Position numbers and translations under genes: made by a program. Below, piece after piece: positions 57,322 to 64,000 of a stretch of DNA of 64,000 bases. The notes under the pieces were generated by a model. The model had not been told where the DNA came from, ran no database searches, and worked only from the letters and a program-made list of their open reading frames with translations. Source of the stretch: Roseiconus lacunae (GTDB lineage Bacteria > Planctomycetota > Planctomycetia > Pirellulales > Pirellulaceae); contig NZ_VSZO01000053.1 in assembly GCF_008312935.1 (NCBI RefSeq), positions 310,001 to 374,000 of the forward strand, given 5' to 3'. How positions within the stretch are numbered: position 1 is the first letter of the stretch; every line of letters starts with the position of its first letter.

Positions 57322-58230
57322 GTGTCCGACAGCCGTTCCGATACCGAGGTTTCGTTTTTTGAAAAGCACGAGTTTGCCATACGGCGGCTGCATTCGCTGA
57401 CTGGCATTGTCCCGCTTGGTCTTTACATGGTCGTTCACTTGACGACCAACGCCAGTTTGCTCAACGGCCCCGAAACGTTTCAGCGGGCCGTGTTCATGAT
57501 TCATAGCCCTGGGCCGTTGCTTCCGCTGATCGAGTGGGCATTCATTTTCCTGCCGCTGCTCTTTCATGCGATCTTGGGTGTTTGGATCGCGAAAACCGGG
57601 CGATCCAATAGCGGACAATATCGGTTCGCCAACAACAAACGCTACACGTGGCAGCGGTGGACGGGAATGATCGGCCTCGTGTATCTATTCTTGCACATCA
57701 TGCACTTGCACGGCGGGTTCCATGCGAAGTGGTGGATCGATTCGATTAGCGGTTTCGGTTTCGGGATGTTCCACCCCTACAACGCGGGGAGCTCGCTGGT
57801 CACCGCGATGGACTTCGGATGGGGCATCGTCTGGCCGGTGATCTATCTGGTGGGCGTGCTCTCACTCGTCTATCACCTCGCGAACGGACTTTGGACGGCC
57901 GGCATCACTTGGGGGTTATGGATCAGCCCTGAAGCACAGCAGCGGGCGACAAAAGTCTGTGTGGCCTTTGGCATCGTTCTTTCGGTTATCTCATTGGCCG
58001 CTTGGGCCGGTGCTGTTATCCCTGGCGAAGAAGAGGCCCAGGCGATGGAGCAGGTCGAAAATCGTATGTATGAAGCAGGCGTTGCGGCCGGTATGGTTCC
58101 AGAGAACCCTGAGAAACGGACGCAACACCACGATCAAGCCGATCAATCACCTGAGAGCGGCGACGCCGAGGGCGAAAACGACGGTCCTGCCGCCGAAACC
58201 GCAATGACCGAGTTCAATCCCGCATCGTAG
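57322..58230 (+). CDS. sdhC: Succinate dehydrogenase cytochrome b558 subunit
   Basis: 302 residues from GTG at 57322, chosen because MSDSRSDTEVSFFEKHEFA gives the usual short N-terminus; an ATG at 57220 would add 34 unlikely residues. Five membrane segments with His residues in the expected positions for two hemes (HSLTG, MVVHLTTN, LLFHAILG, LFLHIMHLHGG and VYHLANG), as in the single-subunit b558 anchor of type-B succinate:quinone oxidoreductases. It anchors SdhA/SdhB to the membrane and passes electrons to quinone. The C-terminal ~55 residues form an extra acidic, Glu/Gln/Asp-rich tail. First gene of sdhC-sdhA-sdhB. Confidence 0.92.
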   Translation: MSDSRSDTEVSFFEKHEFAIRRLHSLTGIVPLGLYMVVHLTTNASLLNGPETFQRAVFMIHSPGPLLPLIEWAFIFLPLLFHAILGVWIAKTGRSNSGQYRFANNKRYTWQRWTGMIGLVYLFLHIMHLHGGFHAKWWIDSISGFGFGMFHPYNAGSSLVTAMDFGWGIVWPVIYLVGVLSLVYHLANGLWTAGITWGLWISPEAQQRATKVCVAFGIVLSVISLAAWAGAVIPGEEEAQAMEQVENRMYEAGVAAGMVPENPEKRTQHHDQADQSPESGDAEGENDGPAAETAMTEFNPAS

Positions 58231-58320
58231 CTGCGTCGATTCGCCGGCGAAATTGATCGCCGACAAAACGCTTGCCCTACAAAACGCACTCACCTCCTTA
58301 GTAACAACCACGTAATCGCC

Positions 58321-60312
58321 ATGGCAAATCACAGAGTCGTCGTTATCGGCGGAGGTCTGGCCGGACTGGCCAGCACGATGAAACTGGCCGAACTGGGCAT
58401 CCACGTCGATCTGATCAGTCTGACTCCCGTTAAACGTTCTCACAGCGTCTGCGCACAAGGTGGCATCAACAGCTGCAATGATCAGACACGCCAGCTCGGT
58501 GACAACGAATGGAAACACTTTGACGATACCGTCTACGGTGGTGACTTTCTCAACCATCAGCCGCCCGTCAAGGAAATGGCGTATTGGGCGCCCAAGGTAA
58601 TCGACTTGATGGACCGCTTGGGGGTGCCGTTTAACCGCACAGGCGAAGGGTTTCTTGACCGGCGTCGTTTCGGCGGAACGCTGTATAAGCGAACCGCGTT
58701 CGCCGGTGCGACAACCGGACAGCAACTGCTTTACGCCTTGGACGAACAGGTTCGGCGCCGCGAGTCCGATGGCCAGGTTCGCAAGTTTGAATTCTGGGAC
58801 TTTCAGGGTCTGATTCAGGATGGATCGGGTCGTTGTCGCGGCGTGGTCGCCCAAGACATGGTTTCGATGGAACTTCGTGCGTTCCCGGCAGACGCCGTCG
58901 TCGTGGCGACAGGCGGTTGCGGACTGATTTATGGTCGTAGCACCATGAGTGTGTTTTGCTCGGGCAGTGCCGCCAGTCGTTGTTTCCAGGCCGGCGCGAA
59001 ATACGGCAACGGTGAATTCATCCAGGTCCACCCGACCGCGATTCCCGGCAGCGACAAGCTACGATTGATGAGTGAGTCTGCGCGGGGTGAGGGCGGGCGT
59101 GTTTGGGTCCCGCGAAAACCTCACGACAGCCGCGCGCCCCGTGATATCCCTGCCGGCGAACGATACTACTTCCTCGAAGAACGCTACCCGGAATATGGAA
59201 ATCTTGTTCCACGTGATATCGCGACACGCGAAATCTTTGATATTTGCGTCAATGAGGGTCTGAGTGTCGATACCGAGCGAATGTGCGTCTACCTTGATCT
59301 GACGCATATTTCCAAGAGCGAACTTGATCGAAAGCTGGGGGGGATCCTGGAAATTTATGAAAAGTTCCAGGGGGTCGATCCACGCATCGAACCGATGCGA
59401 ATCTTCCCGGCAGTCCACTACAGTATGGGCGGTTTGTGGGCCGATTACGTGCGAACCGCTGAAGGTGGATTAGAGCCGGGGGCGCCGAAGAATCACATGA
59501 CCAACATCGAAGGCTTGTACGCCATCGGTGAATGCGATTACCACTACCACGGTGCGAATCGCCTTGGAGCTAATTCGTTGCTGTCGTGCATCTTCACCGG
59601 CCTGTTTACCGGTCCTTCAATCGTCAACTACATCCAAAATCAAGACGAAGGCCACGCAGATCTTGCTTCAAGTGACGTCGAAGCTGCTGTCAAGAAACAG
59701 CAAGAGCGGCACGACAACCTGCTCAAAGGCAATTCCGGCAGTGACGAGAATCCTTACTTGATTCACCAGGAGTTGGGCGACGTGATGACACGCGCGGCGA
59801 CTGTTGTTCGCCGCAACGACCAGTTGAAAGAAGCTGTCGAAACGGTCAACGAATTGCATGAACGGGCGATGAAAGTCAGCCTGTCAGATACCGGCTCGTG
59901 GTCGAACCAAAACGTGCTGTTCTCGAAATCGCTGCAAGACATGTTCCCAATCGCAAAGTGCATTTTGCAAGGGGCGTTGCAGCGAGACGAATGTCGCGGA
60001 GCCCATTACAAACCTGAATTCCAAAAACCATCGTTGACCGCCGAAGATCCGGCCGAACGGCGTAGGCAGGCGGAGCAGTGGTTGGACGAATTTGATCGAA
60101 ACAACGACAAGTTTCTCAAAAGTACGATCGCGGAGTACGATCACGCCACGATGAAACCAAAGTTGTCGTATGAAGCGGTTGATACCTCGTTGATCCAGCC
60201 ACGACCTCGTCTTTATGGCTTGGTCGGTGCCGATATCATTGAGCAGGTATTTAAGGAACGTGCCGAAGCGAAAAAGAACGGCAAAAAGGAAGCTGCCGCC
60301 GCGGCAAGTTAA
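58321..60312 (+). CDS. sdhA: Succinate dehydrogenase/fumarate reductase flavoprotein subunit
   Basis: 663 residues, the length of type-B SdhA. FAD site VVVIGGGLAGLASTMKLAE at the start; the covalent FAD histidine is H41 in RSHSVCAQGGI; the active-site Arg region is SESARGEGGRVW and the substrate-binding HPTAIPG and ANRLGANSL are intact. It oxidises succinate to fumarate in complex II, linking the TCA cycle to respiration. The C-terminus ends in a Lys/Ala-rich tail (AKKNGKKEAAAAAS). 90 bases after sdhC and followed by a strong hairpin. Confidence 0.95.
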   Translation: MANHRVVVIGGGLAGLASTMKLAELGIHVDLISLTPVKRSHSVCAQGGINSCNDQTRQLGDNEWKHFDDTVYGGDFLNHQPPVKEMAYWAPKVIDLMDRLGVPFNRTGEGFLDRRRFGGTLYKRTAFAGATTGQQLLYALDEQVRRRESDGQVRKFEFWDFQGLIQDGSGRCRGVVAQDMVSMELRAFPADAVVVATGGCGLIYGRSTMSVFCSGSAASRCFQAGAKYGNGEFIQVHPTAIPGSDKLRLMSESARGEGGRVWVPRKPHDSRAPRDIPAGERYYFLEERYPEYGNLVPRDIATREIFDICVNEGLSVDTERMCVYLDLTHISKSELDRKLGGILEIYEKFQGVDPRIEPMRIFPAVHYSMGGLWADYVRTAEGGLEPGAPKNHMTNIEGLYAIGECDYHYHGANRLGANSLLSCIFTGLFTGPSIVNYIQNQDEGHADLASSDVEAAVKKQQERHDNLLKGNSGSDENPYLIHQELGDVMTRAATVVRRNDQLKEAVETVNELHERAMKVSLSDTGSWSNQNVLFSKSLQDMFPIAKCILQGALQRDECRGAHYKPEFQKPSLTAEDPAERRRQAEQWLDEFDRNNDKFLKSTIAEYDHATMKPKLSYEAVDTSLIQPRPRLYGLVGADIIEQVFKERAEAKKNGKKEAAAAAS

Positions 60313-60329
60313 CGTTGTTTGGATGGATG

Positions 60330-60354
60330 TACGCTCCGTCGTCGGCGGAGCGTA
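60330..60354 (+). terminator. Strong hairpin after sdhA (terminator, attenuator or processing site)
   Basis: TACGCTCCG (60330-60338) pairs perfectly with CGGAGCGTA (60346-60354) around the 7-base loop TCGTCGG, 17 bases after the sdhA stop. No T run follows. It could lower sdhB expression relative to sdhCA or stabilise the upstream message. Confidence 0.55.
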
Positions 60355-60369
60355 TCATCTTGGTGCTAA

Positions 60370-60397
60370 GATTAGCCGAATGGCGTTAGGCACGGTT
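60370..60397 (-). repeat. Dispersed repeat core, inverted copy between sdhA and sdhB
   Basis: Reverse complement reads ACCGTGCCTAACGCCATTCGGC, very close to the ends of the copies at 32180-32243 and 47283-47348. Confidence 0.55.
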
Positions 60398-60629
60398 GTG
60401 CAGCTAACTACCATCGGCCGACGAATCACAACGGAACGTAGAATTGCAACGAAGTGCTCGTTGCATACCATGATGGAGGTCGGTTAAAGACCGACCGCAA
60501 GACAACGCGAAAGCACGCGGTGAATCGCGTCGGGTTGCCAAGATCGCGATCGGTCAGGGCTTCATTGGCCGAAACGTAATCCGAATCCCCATTTTTAATT
60601 CCCTTTAAGGTTCTCCATAGGCTGACGTC

Positions 60630-61481
60630 ATGATTGCCCTCGACGAACATGCGAAACGCCCCGAATTCATCAACGTCCGTGTCAAGCGACAAGACGGTCC
60701 CGGTAAAGAACCGTATTGGCAGTTATTCAAAATCGATTACGAGCCCGAATTAAATGTGATCACGGTTTTGCAGCGAATCGCGGCACTCGGAAAGGATTCC
60801 GACGGCAAAAAGGCGCTGCCGGTTTGTTGGGATTGCGGATGCTTGGAAGAGGTCTGCGGGGCTTGCACGATGGTTATCAATGGCCGGGTTCGCCAGAGCT
60901 GCAGTGCTTTGGTCGACCGTTTGTTGCAAGATAACCCGGACGAATTGGTGCTCGAGCCGATGTCGAAGTTCCCGGTGATTCGAGACTTAATGGTCGACCG
61001 GTCACGGCTATTTCGTGGGCTCAAACGCGTAAAAGCGTGGGTCCCGGTCGACAGTTACTACGACATGGGTGCCGGCGAGCGACAGCTGCGGGAAATGCAG
61101 GAGCGGAACTATCCGCTCAGTCAATGTATGAGCTGCGGTTGCTGTCTTGATGCTTGTCCCCAGTACAACAAGATCGAACTGGAACGTAAGCCTGGCGAAA
61201 GTGACGAGGATTTTGAGGCACGCAAAAACGAGGCCTATGACAAGGCGTTCGTTGGTCCACATGCGATTTCACAGGCGATGCTGTTTAATAACCATCCCAC
61301 CGGCAAGGCACTCGCGGGTGAGCGATTGGATGCACTGATCGAGCCCGGAGGGATTCAGGCGTGCGGGAATGCGCAAAACTGTGTCGCGGTTTGCCCCAAG
61401 GAAATTCCGCTCACCACCTCGATCGCGCGAGCCGGACGGGCGACGACGCTGCATACGATTCGCAAGTGGTTTGAGAAGTAG
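60630..61481 (+). CDS. sdhB: Succinate dehydrogenase/fumarate reductase iron-sulfur subunit
   Basis: 283 residues with all three clusters visible: the [2Fe-2S] ligands in CWDCGCLEEVCGAC and a later Cys in RQSC; the [4Fe-4S] motif CMSCGCCLDACP; and the third, [3Fe-4S]-type set CGNAQNCVAVCPKE. It carries electrons from the SdhA flavin to the SdhC hemes and quinone. The ATG at 60630 is preceded by a weak AGGTT. The 317-base spacer after sdhA may give it separate or reduced expression. Convergent with the DUF58 gene 24 bases downstream. Confidence 0.95.
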   Translation: MIALDEHAKRPEFINVRVKRQDGPGKEPYWQLFKIDYEPELNVITVLQRIAALGKDSDGKKALPVCWDCGCLEEVCGACTMVINGRVRQSCSALVDRLLQDNPDELVLEPMSKFPVIRDLMVDRSRLFRGLKRVKAWVPVDSYYDMGAGERQLREMQERNYPLSQCMSCGCCLDACPQYNKIELERKPGESDEDFEARKNEAYDKAFVGPHAISQAMLFNNHPTGKALAGERLDALIEPGGIQACGNAQNCVAVCPKEIPLTTSIARAGRATTLHTIRKWFEK

Positions 61482-61505
61482 ACACAGCCGACGCGATCAG
61501 TTCTT

Positions 61506-62957
61506 TTACGCGGATCGGAGCGAGCCTGTTGAGGCGCGACAGACATCGCGTATCGATCGGTCGTCGGCGAGGTGAATCGTGGGGATGTTTGCGGCGATTA
61601 GCGGGCCAGCCGCCTGACCATATTCATTTGCATCAAGCGTGTTGATAATCGCCGCGACCGCTTTGCCGCGACGGGCGAAGCTGACCAGCATCGCGATTGT
61701 TTCCGGGGTCGGCTGCTGAAAGATTGCCAGTAGTGTCGTCTCGCTGCTGATCCGCGACTCGGCTTCGATTAACAGCTGGGCAAGCGACATTCCATCGCTG
61801 CGTTCCAGTCGGGCTAGCTGGGTGCGAAGTTTCTGAAAGTGCGCCGGTCCACGTCCTGCGTCGACGATCACCGGACGTAGTCGATCGTTCTTGTCGGTCA
61901 TCTGTGCAGATCGTTTCGCTTGTTCGCGAACACGATGGTCACCTTTCCACCCGTCGATGCGAATTCGGTCCGCGGCATCTCGGCCGTTGGTGACCATTGC
62001 AAATGGCTGTGATTGCTCCATCAATGCACTTGCGATCGATGCCGCTGCCGTGATCGCCAGATCTGTTCGAACCGGCTCGTTGTGTGAGGGGTTGGTGTCG
62101 ACATGAAGGTCCAAGACTAACGTCGCACCAGCGATCGAGGTCGGTTCGTAAACCTTGCTATGCAGGATCCCAGTTCGAGCCGTCGCCGACCAGTGAACTC
62201 GTCGCATGGGGTCGCCGGGCTGCCACTGGCGGATGCCACGCAAGCGGGTTGGATCTTCGAACACGTTGTCTCGCATCCGGATCTCGCCCATCGGACGTGG
62301 GGATGCAATGTCGTAACCGTCAAGCGTCATCACCTTGGGAAGCACGGTCATGTATTGAGGCTGTGTGCCTACCCGGTAGCGACGGTACAAGCCCATGACG
62401 TCACCCGTTTCGAGTACCGTGGGACCGATTTGAAAGTACCCGCGTCGGTTGCATCGGACTGTGTAGGAAACCTTTCTCGTTTGGCCTCCCCAGAGCAGCA
62501 TCACACCCACTCGGTCGCCTTCAATTTCAAGCGTGGGTGGATCGTGAATCGTTGTCCATCTCGGCACCAAATCTTCGACTAGCAGCCAAACCACAGGGAT
62601 ACGCGACGTATTTTTAATCGTCAGTTCGACCGCGAATGATTCACCAACGTGCAGTTCCTGGTTCTTACTGACTCGGGTTGCGATTGTGGCGGTCGCCCAG
62701 GTCTTCGCCAGGAATTGATTGAGTACGACGACCGCTGCGGCAACGATCGCCGTTAGGACCCACAGTGAAGCACCAAACACTAATCCGATTAACAAAACGG
62801 CCGCCGTGGCGGCTAGGACTTTAAATAGTCCCGACGGCTCGGCAGAGGCACTCGTCTCGTTGGCGGATGAAGTCATCTCGTTAGTGTAGCTAGAAAGCGT
62901 TACCTCGATGTGATCGTAATCACCAAAAGATAGGTCCGCTTTGCGTTCATCGCCCAT
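61506..62957 (-). CDS. DUF58 domain-containing membrane protein
   Basis: 483 residues from the ATG at 62957; the in-frame ATG at 62876 (MTSSANETSA) is an equally good start and would remove 27 residues. Two close membrane segments (LAATAAVLLIGLVFGASLW, VLTAIVAAAVVVLNQFL) lie near the N-terminus. A beta-rich region follows, then the family hallmark LRGIRQWQPGDPMRRVHWSATARTG. DUF58 proteins often accompany MoxR ATPases and VWA proteins in an unknown chaperone-like or envelope process; no MoxR gene is adjacent here, although a VWA protein lies at 33758-38776. The C-terminal domain (about 290-480) resembles a VWA-like fold without a clear metal motif. Confidence 0.88.
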   Translation of the reverse strand: MGDERKADLSFGDYDHIEVTLSSYTNEMTSSANETSASAEPSGLFKVLAATAAVLLIGLVFGASLWVLTAIVAAAVVVLNQFLAKTWATATIATRVSKNQELHVGESFAVELTIKNTSRIPVVWLLVEDLVPRWTTIHDPPTLEIEGDRVGVMLLWGGQTRKVSYTVRCNRRGYFQIGPTVLETGDVMGLYRRYRVGTQPQYMTVLPKVMTLDGYDIASPRPMGEIRMRDNVFEDPTRLRGIRQWQPGDPMRRVHWSATARTGILHSKVYEPTSIAGATLVLDLHVDTNPSHNEPVRTDLAITAAASIASALMEQSQPFAMVTNGRDAADRIRIDGWKGDHRVREQAKRSAQMTDKNDRLRPVIVDAGRGPAHFQKLRTQLARLERSDGMSLAQLLIEAESRISSETTLLAIFQQPTPETIAMLVSFARRGKAVAAIINTLDANEYGQAAGPLIAANIPTIHLADDRSIRDVCRASTGSLRSA

Positions 62958-63027
62958 ACCGCGATGCGATGACGAATTTGAGCGTGGTGCACCAGTCGCC
63001 GTGTGTTCGCTCCCGTTGTCGCGACAC

Positions 63028-63055
63028 GACCGTGGTTAACGCAAGTCGGCAAATC
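63028..63055 (+). repeat. Dispersed repeat core, diverged copy
   Basis: GACCGTGGTTAACGCAAGTC matches the ACCGTGGCTAACGCCATGCGG core with several changes, upstream of the DUF58 gene. Confidence 0.35.
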
Positions 63056-63251
63056 TTGCTGTCACTTATGGAAGACACATCAGACTGATAGCCCTTGTCG
63101 TCGAGGCAAATCTTGTTGGCGTGGAAGCCAAGGTTGGTCTGAAAAGAGAATGCGGTCGATTTTGCAGAGAGTAGGCCAAGTCAGTGACAGGTTGTGACAC
63201 TGGATCGTCGTTTAGATAACGACATCGGCGAGTCAGCGAAACTTTTTTTGC

Positions 63252-63461
63252 TCACTCGGATCGGTGAATGTAGTAATTGGTTGGGCCGCTGGCGTGGACG
63301 CGTTTCATGCGTCCAGCCCGCTTTTCGACCACCGATCGGTGTGGTTTGGGACCATCCGATTCGGCGATATCGCCTTCGATTTTAGGGGCTTGGCTGATAT
63401 TGACCAATACGTAAGCCAAGCAGGCTAAAGTCACTCCAATCCAAATCATAAGAATCACCAT
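63252..63461 (-). CDS. Small single-span membrane protein (doubtful)
   Basis: 69 residues from the ATG at 63461: one hydrophobic helix (VILMIWIGVTLACLAYVLV) followed by a polar, basic tail (KRAGRMKRV). The frame is open upstream to 63497. No family is recognised and the ribosome binding site is weak, so it may be a chance frame; the clean membrane-helix-plus-tail layout is the only support. Confidence 0.35.
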   Translation of the reverse strand: MVILMIWIGVTLACLAYVLVNISQAPKIEGDIAESDGPKPHRSVVEKRAGRMKRVHASGPTNYYIHRSE

Positions 63462-64000
63462 TGCTGCATCGCCTTTGAGGGCTTGCCCAGAACACACATC
63501 GAAACAGCGACGAACGCAATCAACGTTCCACTAACATTCATTTTCTGTGTTTTCATGGCAAACCGGGAAGGTGCACATTCCAACGTTAGCTTACGTCAAT
63601 GTTCGGCAAAGACGCATAGCTGTATCAAACGAATTTAAGATAACGCCCCCGCTTGATGGCGATCTGCTAACTATTAATCGGAATCTCCGACTGGGAACCG
63701 ACGTCTAAAGTGAGATTTCACCCGGATGGCGGAAACCCGAAGCCAAGGTGGGGGAAGGCAAGTCGATCATCGTCGGGCCAGCCTCTACACGTTGGCAGGT
63801 ACACGAACGCTTTATTGGGGCGTTTGACGCTCGTGCACTCAGTATAAGACCCAATCAATCTTCCCCGTCGCAGTCCGGCAAGGGATGATCAATTCGATCA
63901 CAGGTCATCATTGCATATTCCCGCAACAAGATGCATCAGCAACTCGTTAGGAAAGTTCAGATTTACGACTTTTGGTTCCCCTCGGTCAGCGAAGATTACT
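63462..64000. other. Right-edge region, about 540 bases without a supported gene
   Basis: No long frame on either strand. A minus-strand frame open to the right edge ends at a stop at 63898-63900 (last codons read NELLMHLVAGICNDDL), and a plus-strand frame begins at the ATG at 63931 and runs off the edge; either could be the end or start of a gene outside the window, but ~30 codons are too few to call. Confidence 0.4.

Larger units (their letters stand above)
60313..60629. other. Spacer between sdhA and sdhB, 317 bases
   Basis: Unusually long for genes of one complex. It holds a 9-bp hairpin at 60330-60354 and, at 60370-60397, an inverted copy of the dispersed repeat core (GATTAGCCGAATGGCGTTAG). 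No gene seen. Confidence 0.6.

Noticed and set aside
58147-59031. A 294-codon minus-strand frame opposite sdhC/sdhA
   Set aside because: Antisense to well-conserved sdh genes; no motif.
63898-64000. Partial frames touching the right edge
   Set aside because: About 23 to 34 codons only; not enough to support a gene without the flanking sequence.

Overview
The window looks like chromosomal DNA of a planctomycete, most likely a Rhodopirellula/Pirellulaceae-type marine bacterium. The pointers are: a very large secreted protein whose N-terminus ends in an LESRRVLTA (LEPR-XLL-like) motif and whose C-terminus is a dockerin-type calcium domain; a PEP-CTERM sorting signal; giant proteins with signal peptides and membrane segments but no familiar domain; a DUF58 protein; frequent GTG starts; few strong Shine-Dalgarno sites; and dispersed intergenic repeats. 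No tRNA, rRNA, CRISPR array or replication origin was seen. This taxonomic call is inference from gene content only.

Layout. 1-11.6 kb: the end of a FtsX/MacB-type ABC permease (cut by the left edge), then a two-gene polyketide/peptide assembly line: a reducing type I PKS (KS-AT-DH-ER-KR-ACP) overlapping by 8 bases an NRPS (C-A-T-TE). 11.7-14.1 kb: a polysaccharide pyruvyl transferase-family protein with an export-like N-terminus and a seven-segment membrane protein. 14.2-28.4 kb, minus strand: an MMPL/RND transporter and, upstream of it, two overlapping genes for giant envelope proteins that together look like three copies of one exported module. 28.9-32.0 kb: a conserved hypothetical protein, a 2-Cys peroxiredoxin, an EF-hand protein with an internal 15-bp repeat, and a CPXCG zinc-ribbon protein.

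32.4-38.8 kb holds the most unusual pair: a SelA-like protein whose PLP lysine is replaced by Thr, and convergent to it, 34 bases away, a membrane-anchored protein joining a caspase-like domain (catalytic Cys replaced by Ala) to a von Willebrand A domain. 38.8-40.4 kb is a graveyard of a tyrosine recombinase fragment and a broken PD-(D/E)XK transposase-family gene. 40.7-48.1 kb: a Tlc/MFS-type transporter, a 1557-residue protein built on six 522-bp tandem repeats, and a PEP-CTERM protein. 48.2-51.9 kb, minus strand: four overlapping genes for two ABC-2 exporters. 52.3-57 kb: a DUF2513 protein, a long GMC oxidoreductase and a convergent GntP permease. 57.3-61.5 kb: the succinate dehydrogenase genes sdhC, sdhA and sdhB, with a strong hairpin between sdhA and sdhB. 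61.5-64 kb: a DUF58 protein, a doubtful small membrane protein, and about 540 bases with no supported gene.

How they fit: the PKS and NRPS should work in series to build an acyl chain, join it to one amino acid and release it by the thioesterase; the ABC permease upstream and the MMPL transporter downstream are possible exporters, but this is only proximity. The sdh genes form a respiratory complex II. The remaining genes are mostly envelope and secretion functions without a clear shared pathway.
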